From Yersinia vastinensis (GTDB lineage: Bacteria > Pseudomonadota > Gammaproteobacteria > Enterobacterales > Enterobacteriaceae), in contig NZ_CACVAF010000001.1 in NCBI RefSeq assembly GCF_902726565.1, forward strand, positions 372,001-436,000: a stretch of 64,000 nt of DNA, written 5' to 3'. Below, in pieces: positions 37,104 through 46,014 of this stretch (the first letter of the stretch is position 1; each line of letters opens with the position of its first letter). The translations under genes were made by a program, and so were the position numbers. The notes under the pieces are model-generated. The model was not told where the DNA came from. It did no database searches and saw nothing but the letters and a program-made list of their open reading frames with translations.

Positions 37104-38618
37104 ATGATGACGCACGCTGTACTGACGGCCCGGATAGCCAAAATAAGTCTGACTTGCACGGCAATGGGGTTGAGCATGTTAATGGCCGGTTGTGCCACTG
37201 ATCGCTTGGATCTTGCTCCAACATCGTATTCTGAGCCTTGGACGCCGGATGTGAATACTGGAGCCTCAGTGGGGGCCAGTAACTTCTCCGTACCCTCTAA
37301 TCCGCAAGTGGCAGAGTTACCCCCCTCCCCAGCCATAAAAAGTGAGCATATTTACTCACTACCCGAGCTTATCGATATTGCTCAGAATCAAAATCCGGAT
37401 ACGCGCATTGCCTGGCAGCAGGCGCGACAGGCGGCATTGGCAGTCGGGATGGGTGAGGCGATATTTTTACCGATGATTTCTGCGAGTGTCATTGGGGGTT
37501 ATCAGAACACCACTACGCCGTTACCTTATGCCATCGGTGGCGAAAAGGATTTTAAAACCTCCGGGAGTGCAGTGGTTCCGGCGTTAGCACTCCAGTGGCT
37601 TATCTTTGATTTTGGGCAACGTAGTGCATTGCTTGAGGCCGCCAAACACACCTCTTATGCTGCCAATGTGAGCTTTAATGGTATGCACCAGAAGCTTATT
37701 TACGACGTCACTCGCACCTATTTTCAATATGGTGCAGCACAAACCCAGACGCAAATTGCAGAGCAGACATTGAGCAACAGCCTCAAAATTCAGGATGCGG
37801 CAGAACAACGCAGGAAAAATGGCATTGCTACATCAGTAGAAGTCGCACTGGCTCGCCAGCAAGTCGCGCAATCTAAATTACGCAGTGTGGTTGCCAAGGG
37901 CACGGAACGCGATGCTTATCAGGCGCTGCTTGGTGCGATGGGGGTTTCACCATCGCTGGCTATTAAGGTCAGTTACGCTGAGGATCGTGCACTACCCGAT
38001 GTTGCCAGCCCGCCGACAGAAAAGATGATTCGATTAGCTCTTTCTCAACGGCCAGATGTTCTTGCCAGTTATGCCGCAGCACAAGCGGCTAGCGCAGGAA
38101 TCAAAGCGGCCGAGGCCGATTTCCTGCCGAAGGTCTATCTGGCAGGCGCTGTTGCTGGAGGGGATGGGCGCTTCGATATTCAAGGCCTGCCGGGTATCAG
38201 CCAGCAAACTTCATCGTCCAGCATTTTAGTCGGGGTGAGTGTACCTATTTACGATGGCGGGATACGCGCCGCCAGAGTCAAAGAGGCCGAATCTCGCGCA
38301 GCTGCCGCTGCTGAAGGTTTTAAGAAAACACAGGAGTTGGCAGTACGCGAAATTGTAGTTGCGGCTGATACATTGCGTTCTGCGCTTGAATCCAATCAGG
38401 CGGCATTAGAACTAGTGAAAACCTCGTTTATTGCTTATGACGCTGCGCTGGAGTCATACCGTAATGGTGTCGGCACTATCACGGTCGCAAATGAAGCGGC
38501 GAATGGTTTATTAAATGCTCAACAAATGAGTACGGATGCTCATGCCGCTTCTTTGGTAGCGGCAGCTAATCTGGCTTTCGTGATGGGGAAAATGACTCGC
38601 GCCTCAGAACCGCTATAG
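37104..38618 (+). CDS. mdtP: Outer-membrane efflux lipoprotein MdtP
   Basis: A 504-residue outer-membrane factor of the TolC/OprM family, with a lipobox LMAGC (Cys at 30) and two homologous outer-membrane efflux repeats: PELIDIAQNQNPDTRIAWQQ at the start of the first and LALSQRPDVLASYAAAQ in the second. Long Ala-rich helices form the periplasmic tunnel. ATG 37104 has a weak GGGAA site; it begins 4 bases after the mdtO stop. A perfect terminator-like hairpin follows at 38648. The operon therefore brings its own outer-membrane channel, unlike the RND system at 10.7 kb. Confidence 0.92.
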   Translation: MMTHAVLTARIAKISLTCTAMGLSMLMAGCATDRLDLAPTSYSEPWTPDVNTGASVGASNFSVPSNPQVAELPPSPAIKSEHIYSLPELIDIAQNQNPDTRIAWQQARQAALAVGMGEAIFLPMISASVIGGYQNTTTPLPYAIGGEKDFKTSGSAVVPALALQWLIFDFGQRSALLEAAKHTSYAANVSFNGMHQKLIYDVTRTYFQYGAAQTQTQIAEQTLSNSLKIQDAAEQRRKNGIATSVEVALARQQVAQSKLRSVVAKGTERDAYQALLGAMGVSPSLAIKVSYAEDRALPDVASPPTEKMIRLALSQRPDVLASYAAAQAASAGIKAAEADFLPKVYLAGAVAGGDGRFDIQGLPGISQQTSSSSILVGVSVPIYDGGIRAARVKEAESRAAAAAEGFKKTQELAVREIVVAADTLRSALESNQAALELVKTSFIAYDAALESYRNGVGTITVANEAANGLLNAQQMSTDAHAASLVAAANLAFVMGKMTRASEPL

Positions 38619-38647
38619 GCGCAGAATCAATAGGATTTCAGTGATGG

Positions 38648-38690
38648 GGGTTGGAGAGCTATTTCTCGTTCTCCAACCCATCTTGTTATT
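38648..38690 (+). terminator. Terminator after mdtP
   Basis: GGGTTGGAGA and TCTCCAACCC form a perfect 10-bp stem with a 12-base loop, followed by ATCTTGTTATTT. It sits between mdtP and the convergent acylase gene. Confidence 0.75.
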
Positions 38691-38702
38691 TCACGAGCAG
38701 GT

Positions 38703-39776
38703 TTACACTTTGGGCGCAACTGACTCAAATTCAAACGGTTTTGCTGGTTGGAAATGAGATGAAACATCACCGGTATATTGCGCTGCTTGCGGAGTATTGA
38801 CCTTTAGTTTTTTAACTTCACTGGATTTTGCAAAATCCATCTTATTAAAATCTACCCAAAAAGTATTTGGCATCAAGGTGGATTCAAAATAGTAAATTTT
38901 ATTCTTCTGGTCGGAGAGGGTTCTCCAGCGGGTGGAAGAAATATTTGGCTCATCCGGTGTGCTGATACCATATGGGACGGATACCGAACGAATAACGCTC
39001 AGTACACTCGCTGTAGCAAGTTGCTTATCGGTATATTTTGGAATTGCGTTGATATAAAACTGTGCGCGAACAAAACGATCACTGGAACTATTGGTGCCCG
39101 GCAACATTGTTGTGCCGCCAATTCTCTGCCAATACGAATTGATGGCCAATTGTTTATCGTAGGTCGGTGAGTTAGTGACGACCTGATATTCTCGGCTGTG
39201 GTGGATATTGAGCTTACCATCAATATATTCAAAGACTGCGCTGTCACCGCTGGCATCAGACAAGGTGAGATGAATCGTACCGAGCCTCTCTTGCCCGGGG
39301 ACTTTACTGGTTAATACTGTGATAGGATCATTTTTAAAATAATTAACGGCTTCATCGACGGTCGCAAAATTGTCCAGTACATACTGGCCCCATGCGGCCA
39401 GTGAGAGGTTGGGTTTGCTAGCGCTAGGTTCAGGGTATTGAGACTCTGCTAGCCACAGCATATTTGCCACTAAACCTTTCTCATTCATACCGTCAGTGGT
39501 TGCAATATTATAAGCTGCGGTGATCACGCTGCCATATTTTGAGGTCCAAACAAGGGAGTTAGGGCCAGCATTTCCGTTGCGTTCCATTCCTCGAGGAAAT
39601 AACCATAAATCTGAATGAAGATCTTCTTTCCAATCCATTGAACGTGCGGTTATGACTAAATCTTCAGGCCCCAGATAAACGGCTCTAGTACAGGCGAGTG
39701 CAGTAGGAATCAGGGTAACCGTCCCGATAAAGGCTATTGCCACCGTAAAGAGTTTAGATATGCGGTTCCTATTCAT
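38703..39776 (-). CDS. Linear amide C-N hydrolase (choloylglycine hydrolase/penicillin V acylase family)
   Basis: A 357-residue exported enzyme. The signal peptide (about 1-28, ending PTALA) is cut just before Cys29, which becomes the N-terminal nucleophile of this Ntn-hydrolase family. Family motifs follow: CTRAVYLGPEDLVITARSMDW with the conserved Arg and Asp, YNIATTDGMNEKGLVANML, and VVTNSPTYD. Gram-negative members are known to act on penicillin V and some on long-chain acyl-homoserine lactones; bile-salt activity is also possible, so the substrate is open. CAGGAGAAA precedes the ATG at 39776. It lies 60 bases downstream of the enterotoxin-like gene on the same strand with no terminator between them. 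Confidence 0.9.
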   Translation of the reverse strand: MNRNRISKLFTVAIAFIGTVTLIPTALACTRAVYLGPEDLVITARSMDWKEDLHSDLWLFPRGMERNGNAGPNSLVWTSKYGSVITAAYNIATTDGMNEKGLVANMLWLAESQYPEPSASKPNLSLAAWGQYVLDNFATVDEAVNYFKNDPITVLTSKVPGQERLGTIHLTLSDASGDSAVFEYIDGKLNIHHSREYQVVTNSPTYDKQLAINSYWQRIGGTTMLPGTNSSSDRFVRAQFYINAIPKYTDKQLATASVLSVIRSVSVPYGISTPDEPNISSTRWRTLSDQKNKIYYFESTLMPNTFWVDFNKMDFAKSSEVKKLKVNTPQAAQYTGDVSSHFQPAKPFEFESVAPKV

Positions 39777-39836
39777 GTGTGGCTTTTTCTCCTGATATTT
39801 ATACTCGCCATGCTTCAAGCCGCTGGACGTGCATTG

Positions 39837-40025
39837 TTAGGGTGGATAACAACCTGCACATGCAATATTACAGCATATCTCACAGCAATCAATTTCCTCA
39901 GGGGTAGGGGAATCAACGCTTATATCTGTTGGTATTGATTCACTGGGGTTATTGACATCTTGATCCTGACTAAAAGTACAGAATGAGAATATCATTAATG
40001 TGAAAACTATTATGAGTTTTTTCAT
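39837..40025 (-). CDS. Heat-stable enterotoxin-like peptide precursor (Yst/STa family)
   Basis: A 62-residue secreted precursor. Residues 1-19/20 form a Sec signal (MKKLIIVFTLMIFSFCTFSQ). A Pro/Ser/Asp-rich pro-region follows, and the C-terminus is DCCEICCNIACAGCYPP. Six cysteines (47, 48, 51, 52, 56, 59) have exactly the CC-x2-CC-x3-C-x2-C spacing of E. coli STa and Yersinia Yst toxins, which activate intestinal guanylate cyclase C. It differs from the YstA and STa I know by Ile instead of Pro in the CCNPAC core, by the YPP tail, and by a shorter pro-region. GGAGG sits 4 bases before the ATG. The upstream 0.7 kb is AT-rich, typical of accessory virulence genes. Family call is firm; activity is inferred. 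Confidence 0.88.
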   Translation of the reverse strand: MKKLIIVFTLMIFSFCTFSQDQDVNNPSESIPTDISVDSPTPEEIDCCEICCNIACAGCYPP

Positions 40026-40721
40026 AAAACCTCCAAGCTATAATAATGAAAATATCATGTTAGGAATTTAATTTAAAAAGTATATTATCGATTTTTAATG
40101 CCAGTAATCGATAGCGAAAACTATTGCGGAACCGCCCTATATCTAGCGTAAGTACTCTTTTATCGATACCGTGATAATTAATTATTAAAAAATAAATAGT
40201 TTAATGACCACTAGAACATTATCGATTCACTAAAGCGCATACAATTCTAGACTGTATTTGTTGGCATGTTTAATAATTAACCCATGTTGTGTATGTAAAG
40301 AGTTATTGCCATATTGAAAGTGAAAGTTATTTGATAGCTATTTATTGTTATTGAAATGTATGCTTTTTACTAAGATGGATAAGGTGATTAAAAATACAGC
40401 TAGTCGCGATTGATGGTAAAAAAGATATATTCCTCTCCATTTTTTTTACCCTTCTTCATTTGTGCAAGTATAAATTTTAACGGGATTCACTATACATCGT
40501 AGAGGGTTATCGTGGGTGTCACCCTCCTCTGAGGGGGAGCTAATGACGGAATATTCCTTTCTAAGAATACCGCAATGATATAGCTCAATAATAAGGACGA
40601 ATAAGATAAATCTCTATGATTGATCGTAAATATCGATCGATAGATCGAAAATGATAACTTTTAACTATTATGTTTTTTTCTTGTGGGCCGATTTATATAA
40701 GTACACAAGGAGAAAGGTAAA
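40026..40721. promoter_or_regulatory. AT-rich control region between the enterotoxin-like gene and the first chemoreceptor
   Basis: 696 bases between divergent genes, no supported long gene. It contains six ATCGAT palindromes (starting at 40087, 40107, 40162, 40221, 40632 and 40636). The first two form an inverted repeat TATCGAT...ATCGATA at 40086-40113, just upstream of the enterotoxin-like gene. A GC-rich island at 40501-40540 can form two competing short hairpins, followed by an 11-codon open frame (40543-40578) behind GGGGGAG. The right end carries a sigma-28 promoter. Confidence 0.65.
40668..40694 (+). promoter_or_regulatory. Flagellar sigma-28 (FliA) promoter of the first chemoreceptor
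   Basis: TTATGTTT, 11 bases, GCCGATTT: six of eight matches in each half to the enterobacterial FliA consensus TAAAGTTT-N11-GCCGATAA. The spacing is exact and it lies 28 bases before the start codon. This places the receptor in the late (class 3) flagellar regulon. Confidence 0.75.
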
Positions 40722-42296
40722 ATGCTAAATAATTTTAAAATTGTTAATGTTTTAGTTGCGTTATTGATTGTATTTTGCTTACTACAAATGGGCACTGTCG
40801 CGGTATTTTTTCCGATATTGAGTAGCGATAGAGAAAATTTTTCTGATCAGCAAGATATCAGTAATCAACGGACTGAATTGACCGGAGCTTGGGCCTATTT
40901 ATTACGAACCCGCCTTCAGTCTAATAGAGCCATACTCAGCTACCTTCTGGAGGATGGCAGTACAGCGGAAGGGCGTAAAGAGTTTAATGAACAATTAGCC
41001 GCAGCTAAAGAACGTTTTAATGATGCAAAAATGTATTGGGCTGCGTATGAAGCAATGCCTCATCATGATGAAAAAACTTTTCAGGAGTTAAAACAAAGTT
41101 ACAGCATTTTGCATAATAGCCTTACCGACCTGATTGGGTTTGTCGATGCGGGGAATACTGACGCGGCATATCAATTAGAGGTCCAGAAAAGTCAAAATGA
41201 TTTTGAAAGAGCATATAATGCCGTCATTGAGGGTATGAATACCTTTAATCAGAAAGCAATTAATGATAGCCAGAGTTCTTATAATATGGCTGTATGGGCG
41301 GTTATTTGTATTTTGGTGATTCTCCTATTGGTAATGATAGGCGTCTGGTTAGGAGTCCGTGTTACGTTACTCACTCCACTCAATAAGCTTGTTAATAGTA
41401 TTCACCATATTTCTCGTGGTGACTTAATCCACAATATTGATGTTCATGGCTCCAACGAAATGGGTCAATTGGCAAAATCACTGCGCAGCATGCAGGCCGG
41501 TCTGGTAAATACGGTAGGTGAAATTCGTACCAGTGCCGATACTATTTTAGCCGGAGCCAGCGAAATATCGGTCAACAATAATAATCTCTCCTCACGTACA
41601 GAGCAGCAGGCGGCTGCACTGGAAGAGACTGCTGCGAGCATGGAGGAGCTGACGGCAACGGTTAAGCAGAATGCTGAAAATGCCTCTGAGGCGAGCCAAT
41701 TGGCACTCAATACCTCTAAAACCGCCCAGCGTGGCGGAAAAGTGGTGAATGATGTTGTGCACACGATGAGCGAAATTGCGGATAGTTCGCGAAAAATTGC
41801 TCATATCACCAATGTTATCGATAACATTGCCTTCCAAACCAATATTCTGGCACTGAATGCCGCTGTGGAAGCGGCCCGCGCTGGAGAACAAGGGCGAGGA
41901 TTCGCTGTTGTCGCCACCGAAGTACGTACCTTGGCTCAACGCAGTGCTGAAGCAGCAAAAGATATAAAAATGTTAATCGAAGACTCCGAGGAAAAAGTGA
42001 GTATGGGTTCAGGATTGGTGACCCATGCTGGTGAGACAATGTCTGAAATTGTAGATGCAGTTACTCACGTAACGAATATTATGAGTGAAATAGCTTCAGC
42101 ATCTGACGAACAAAGCCGCGGTATTGTGCAGGTAGGGGTTGCTGTGACAGAAATGGATCAAGTTACCCAACAGAATGCTTCATTGGTCGAAGAATCTGCG
42201 TCAGCAGCAACGCTATTGGAAGCACAGGCCTGCCACTTGACTGAAGTTGTCGCTATGTTTCGTATTAAGCCCGATAGCGACACAGCAGTAAATTAG
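40722..42296 (+). CDS. Methyl-accepting chemotaxis protein 1
   Basis: A 524-residue transmembrane chemoreceptor. TM1 is about residues 8-30 and is followed by a four-helix-bundle periplasmic sensor of about 160 residues. TM2 is about 190-213, then a HAMP domain and a long cytoplasmic coiled coil with the invariant tip [20 protein letters not shown] at about 375-395. Methylation-type segments ([17 protein letters not shown]) flank it. The C-terminus (KPDSDTAVN) has no CheR-docking pentapeptide. The ligand is unknown. AAGGAG lies 8 bases before the ATG, and a sigma-28 promoter precedes it. Confidence 0.93.
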   Translation: MLNNFKIVNVLVALLIVFCLLQMGTVAVFFPILSSDRENFSDQQDISNQRTELTGAWAYLLRTRLQSNRAILSYLLEDGSTAEGRKEFNEQLAAAKERFNDAKMYWAAYEAMPHHDEKTFQELKQSYSILHNSLTDLIGFVDAGNTDAAYQLEVQKSQNDFERAYNAVIEGMNTFNQKAINDSQSSYNMAVWAVICILVILLLVMIGVWLGVRVTLLTPLNKLVNSIHHISRGDLIHNIDVHGSNEMGQLAKSLRSMQAGLVNTVGEIRTSADTILAGASEISVNNNNLSSRTEQQAAALEETAASMEELTATVKQNAENASEASQLALNTSKTAQRGGKVVNDVVHTMSEIADSSRKIAHITNVIDNIAFQTNILALNAAVEAARAGEQGRGFAVVATEVRTLAQRSAEAAKDIKMLIEDSEEKVSMGSGLVTHAGETMSEIVDAVTHVTNIMSEIASASDEQSRGIVQVGVAVTEMDQVTQQNASLVEESASAATLLEAQACHLTEVVAMFRIKPDSDTAVN

Positions 42297-42380
42297 ATAA
42301 AAGGACAACAACAAGATTTTCTTTGTCATGAACGTGAGTATGGCTATTTTCGCATTCAGATAAAAGACCTAATAAATACG

Positions 42381-42410
42381 TTGAGTATTAAACTCCTATT
42401 TAATACTCAA
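42381..42410. repeat. Perfect 10-base inverted repeat between chemoreceptor genes 1 and 2
   Basis: TTGAGTATTA and TAATACTCAA with a 10-base spacer, 85 bases after the first receptor and about 67 before the second, followed by another ATCGAT at 42415. It lacks a T run, so an operator or an mRNA-end hairpin are both possible. Confidence 0.6.
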
Positions 42411-42428
42411 TACGATCGATATTCACTC

Positions 42429-42455
42429 TTTAGTTCCTATGAGTAAAGTCGGTAT
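42429..42455 (+). promoter_or_regulatory. Possible sigma-28 promoter of the second chemoreceptor
   Basis: TTTAGTTC, 11 bases, GTCGGTAT: five of eight matches in each half to the FliA consensus, with correct spacing and a position 22 bases before the start codon. Weaker than the site upstream of the first receptor. Confidence 0.4.
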
Positions 42456-42476
42456 AGAATAGAATGAGAATACATT

Positions 42477-44066
42477 ATGAGTAACATCTCTTTATTAAAC
42501 GCTGTCAAAATTATTATGGCATTACTGCTAGTCATGATCATTTCATTTGCGGTTCATGACATATACTCGTCAAGCCAAGGTTATGAGCAGACTCTATTTG
42601 CAGAAAAAACAAAAATGCAACGAGATGAGATCGATAATCTAAATTATAACATTGCGATAATACGAGGTATGTTCAATGAACAAGCACTCAACAGTGCACA
42701 AAAAAAACCAGTCAATGATGAATGGATTAGCTATATCAAAGAGCTTATTACGTCATCAAGAGGGTTGCTTATCTCTTATAATGAGAAGATAAAAAATGAT
42801 AAAATTTACGACGAAATATCTATTGAATTTAAGAAGGATATTTCCTTTGCTCTCGATTATTATGATAATGCATTAAATGAGCTTGCCGATGGGCGATATA
42901 GTAACAGTCAAAACCAAAGTATTGGTGATCTTTTCAGAAAAATTGACCAAGATGTTAAAGCATTTTCAACAATTAACACTGATGCTTACATGCAAGTACT
43001 CGCGAATGCGAATAATGTAAAATCACAATCTTATGTTATTGCCATCATTCTTTTATCCCTTTATCTGGTCATTATGGTAGTTGCTGGAGTCTGGTTTAAT
43101 AAAAATATAATCCTTAAAATCAGGCTGGCCTGTGATGTTTTTGACAAGATAAATAGAGGCGATTTAAGCTCTAAGATTTCATATAGAAGTAAAAACGAAA
43201 TAGGTTTCCTGTTTTCTCGTTTAGAAGATATGCAGGTCTCTTTGAAAAAAACCATCTCTTCGGTCAAAGAGAGCACGGTTATTATTACACATGGCTCGGC
43301 AGAGATTGCTGATGCTAATTTCAATTTATCTTCCCGTATTGAACAACAAGCTAGCGCGTTACAGGAAACGGCAGCCAGTATGGAGGAGATTAAAACGACA
43401 GTTGCCAGTAATGCCCAGAACGCCCAGCAGACAAATACGCTGTCCCATACTGCAAGTCAGGCGGCCAGAAATGGTGCTGACATTATGCATAATGTTGTCT
43501 TAACAATGACCGATATCGAGGAAAGCGCTAGAAAAATTGCAGAAATTACTAGTGTTATTAACAGCATTGCCAGCCAAACTAATATTCTGGCGTTGAATGC
43601 TGCGGTTGAGGCTGCACGGGCCGGTGAACAAGGGCGTGGATTTGCAGTTGTTGCCGCTGAAGTCAGAAATTTAGCTTCACGCAGTAGTGATGCAGCCAGA
43701 GAAATACATGTGCTGATAAACGACGCTGTCGGTAATATTTCACATGGCTCTCAGCTTGTGACGAACGCAGGCAACACGATGAGTGGTATTGTTAATTCAA
43801 TCACTGAGGTCAGCGATATCATGCAGGAAATTGCCATTGCTTCTGATGAGCAAAGCGCGGGTATTAATTTGATTACTGTCGCAATTAATCAGATAGATAC
43901 CATGACACAGCAAAATATCTTACTGGTTGAGGAATCGGCTCAAAATACACGTACCTTGAGCAATCAAGCAAAAGAATTATCAGCGACGGTTGCTGTCTTT
44001 CACATTGATGACGATGAAGATGAACATAAAAATAAGATAATGACTTCTGCAGAATTATCCGTTTGA
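42477..44066 (+). CDS. Methyl-accepting chemotaxis protein 2
   Basis: A 529-residue chemoreceptor with TM1 at about 7-27, a periplasmic helical sensor rich in Asn, Asp and Lys, TM2 at about 188-208, HAMP, and a signalling domain with the conserved tip [20 protein letters not shown]. The sensor half differs strongly from receptor 1 and is more AT-rich, while the signalling half is close, as expected for receptors that diversify ligand binding. It ends in an acidic tail ([10 protein letters not shown]) then AELSV, with no xWxxF pentapeptide. Ligand unknown. Confidence 0.92.
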   Translation: MSNISLLNAVKIIMALLLVMIISFAVHDIYSSSQGYEQTLFAEKTKMQRDEIDNLNYNIAIIRGMFNEQALNSAQKKPVNDEWISYIKELITSSRGLLISYNEKIKNDKIYDEISIEFKKDISFALDYYDNALNELADGRYSNSQNQSIGDLFRKIDQDVKAFSTINTDAYMQVLANANNVKSQSYVIAIILLSLYLVIMVVAGVWFNKNIILKIRLACDVFDKINRGDLSSKISYRSKNEIGFLFSRLEDMQVSLKKTISSVKESTVIITHGSAEIADANFNLSSRIEQQASALQETAASMEEIKTTVASNAQNAQQTNTLSHTASQAARNGADIMHNVVLTMTDIEESARKIAEITSVINSIASQTNILALNAAVEAARAGEQGRGFAVVAAEVRNLASRSSDAAREIHVLINDAVGNISHGSQLVTNAGNTMSGIVNSITEVSDIMQEIAIASDEQSAGINLITVAINQIDTMTQQNILLVEESAQNTRTLSNQAKELSATVAVFHIDDDEDEHKNKIMTSAELSV

Positions 44067-44143
44067 AAGCACGATAGAAAACAGTAAAGTTGTAGGTCCG
44101 TGATTGATGCTTTTTAGGTTTTAATAGTCATTTTTATATTATG

Positions 44144-44185
44144 AATAAGCCAGGCCGTTTATATACCGGCTCTGGCTTATTTTTT
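44144..44185. terminator. Bidirectional terminator between chemoreceptors 2 and 3
   Basis: AATAAGCCAG pairs with CTGGCTTATT, with extra GCCG/CCGG-type pairing toward the loop. It is followed by TTTTT on the plus strand and flanked by A-rich sequence on the other side. It separates two convergent receptor genes. Confidence 0.85.
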
Positions 44186-44207
44186 AAGTTAGCTGAGATT
44201 GAAAGGA

Positions 44208-45872
44208 CTAGAATTCAGCCCATTCATCATCAGTTGCTGTCGCGAGTGAATGTTTCTTTACCCCTGATTCTTTAGCAATCATATTATGCGGCTTGGTTTT
44301 CTTACGCGTCACTTCTTTCTGGTTATTTTCGTTGGCCGTTTCAATCAGTTCAACTTTGAATACGGAAACGATATCAGCCAGTTGTTTGGCATTCTGATTC
44401 ATATTTTGAGTGATAATAGAAGATTCCTCAACCATCGTCGCATTTTGCTGAGTAGCTAAGTCCATCTCATTCACAGCCATTGCTATTTGGCTAACACCGG
44501 TACTTTGTTCTTCAGAGGCTTGAGTGATCTCTTGCATAATATTACTCACGTGAGTCACAGAGGTCACAATTTCCTGCATTGCCTTACCTGCATCTTCGAT
44601 TAATTTTGCCCCATCATCGACATTTTTTACCGATTCGTTAATCAGTTGATTGATCTCTTTAGCGGCATCAGCACTGCGTTTAGCCAGATTTCGGACTTCA
44701 GTTGCGACGACAGAGAAACTTCTACCTTGTTCCCCCGCTCTGGCTGCTTCCACGGCGGCATTCAGTGCCAGAATATTGGTTTGATTGGCAATACCATCGA
44801 TCACTCGGTTAATTTCAGAAATTTTACGGGCACTTTGAGAAATTTTATCCATGGTATTAACCACATCGCTCATGACAGCAGAGCCACTGTTTGCCGCTGT
44901 TTTAGCCTGATGAGTCAGGGTATTGGCCTGTCTGGCGTTTTCTGCGTTATTCGACACCGTGGTTTTTATTTCTTCCATGCTCGCCGCAGTTTGTTGCAGA
45001 GCACTGGCTTGTTCTTCCGTTCGCGATGCCAGATTGTGGTTACTACTGTCAATTTCAGAAGCATCGTTTCTTATATTTTCAGCCGTGCTTCTCACCGAAG
45101 TAATGATTTTGCTGATCGATGTTTTCATCTTTTTCAGTGATTCAAACATGGTTCCTATTTCATTACGAGCTCCAATATCAAACTCATGGTAAAGTTCGCC
45201 AGTACCAATTTTTTCCAGCATAGAAGATGCAATTTGCAGGCGGCTGAACACATTTTTCTTAATAATGAAATATGAAACACACGAGATAATAATGGCCAGA
45301 GCGAGTAATAAAGCAGCAATTATCGTGAAAGAAGCACTGTCTGACTCAAACTTAGCGCTGATGTTATCTTGTAGCTCAGAAACATGAAGTTCATAAGCTA
45401 AAATCGCTTTATCTAAAGCCGTTTCGAGTGCGCCATTGTTAAAACCGTGATTGTTATGTACAGCAATTGATTTCATGTTTGCTGTGTAGGCTTCAATTAA
45501 TGCTAATGCGTTGTTATAAATATCTGCTGAAAGTTTATCGCCTTCATCATCCAATGCTTTTATATTATTATAAATATCAACATGTTTTCTGGCATTATCA
45601 AGAGCGCTTTTAATGACAATCGCTTTCCTATCTAACACCTCAGGTGCAATTGTTGTGTCATTATGAACAAAGTTAATATCACCGCGAACATTTGCCAGAT
45701 AACTACTCATTTGTCGTAGTTCAGTAATATCTTTCATAAGGAAATCAATATTTCCAAATGAAATGTTGGCCTGATGCATAGATTTAAATGCAAAAGATGA
45801 AATGATAATTATTGTGAAACAGAGTGTGACTAATATTAATTTTACTAATGTGGATATTTTTAATGATTTCAT
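44208..45872 (-). CDS. Methyl-accepting chemotaxis protein 3 with C-terminal pentapeptide
   Basis: A 554-residue chemoreceptor: TM1 at about 11-30, helical periplasmic sensor, TM2 at about 190-212, HAMP, and a signalling domain with [20 protein letters not shown] at the tip. It has a longer, basic, flexible tail ending in DDEWAEF, matching the x-W-x-x-F pattern of the NWETF pentapeptide that tethers CheR and CheB in high-abundance receptors. AGAGG precedes the ATG. It lies 142 bases downstream of fliR on the same strand; I see no convincing sigma-28 promoter in the gap, so read-through from the fli operon is possible. Confidence 0.92.
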   Translation of the reverse strand: MKSLKISTLVKLILVTLCFTIIIISSFAFKSMHQANISFGNIDFLMKDITELRQMSSYLANVRGDINFVHNDTTIAPEVLDRKAIVIKSALDNARKHVDIYNNIKALDDEGDKLSADIYNNALALIEAYTANMKSIAVHNNHGFNNGALETALDKAILAYELHVSELQDNISAKFESDSASFTIIAALLLALAIIISCVSYFIIKKNVFSRLQIASSMLEKIGTGELYHEFDIGARNEIGTMFESLKKMKTSISKIITSVRSTAENIRNDASEIDSSNHNLASRTEEQASALQQTAASMEEIKTTVSNNAENARQANTLTHQAKTAANSGSAVMSDVVNTMDKISQSARKISEINRVIDGIANQTNILALNAAVEAARAGEQGRSFSVVATEVRNLAKRSADAAKEINQLINESVKNVDDGAKLIEDAGKAMQEIVTSVTHVSNIMQEITQASEEQSTGVSQIAMAVNEMDLATQQNATMVEESSIITQNMNQNAKQLADIVSVFKVELIETANENNQKEVTRKKTKPHNMIAKESGVKKHSLATATDDEWAEF

Positions 45873-45935
45873 ATTTACCTCTATAATTGATTTGCTATAT
45901 GTGTAGGTAATGGTTATTAATAATTAGATTTTTAT

Positions 45936-45954
45936 ATGGCTATTTATTAGCCAT
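45936..45954 (-). terminator. Short hairpin between fliR and chemoreceptor 3
   Basis: ATGGCTA and TAGCCAT form a perfect 7-bp stem with a 5-base loop, about 60 bases past fliR. It is followed on the minus strand by ATAAAAATC rather than a T run, so it is a weak terminator candidate. Confidence 0.35.
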
Positions 45955-46014
45955 TGGTTTGAAAATGGTAAATAGCACGCATGCAAATCATGCGATACTG
46001 AATAGAAATAAGAC

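Noticed and set aside
45873-46014. Sigma-28 promoter for chemoreceptor 3
   Set aside because: The best -10-like element (GCCATATA on the minus strand) has no fitting -35 at 11-base spacing.
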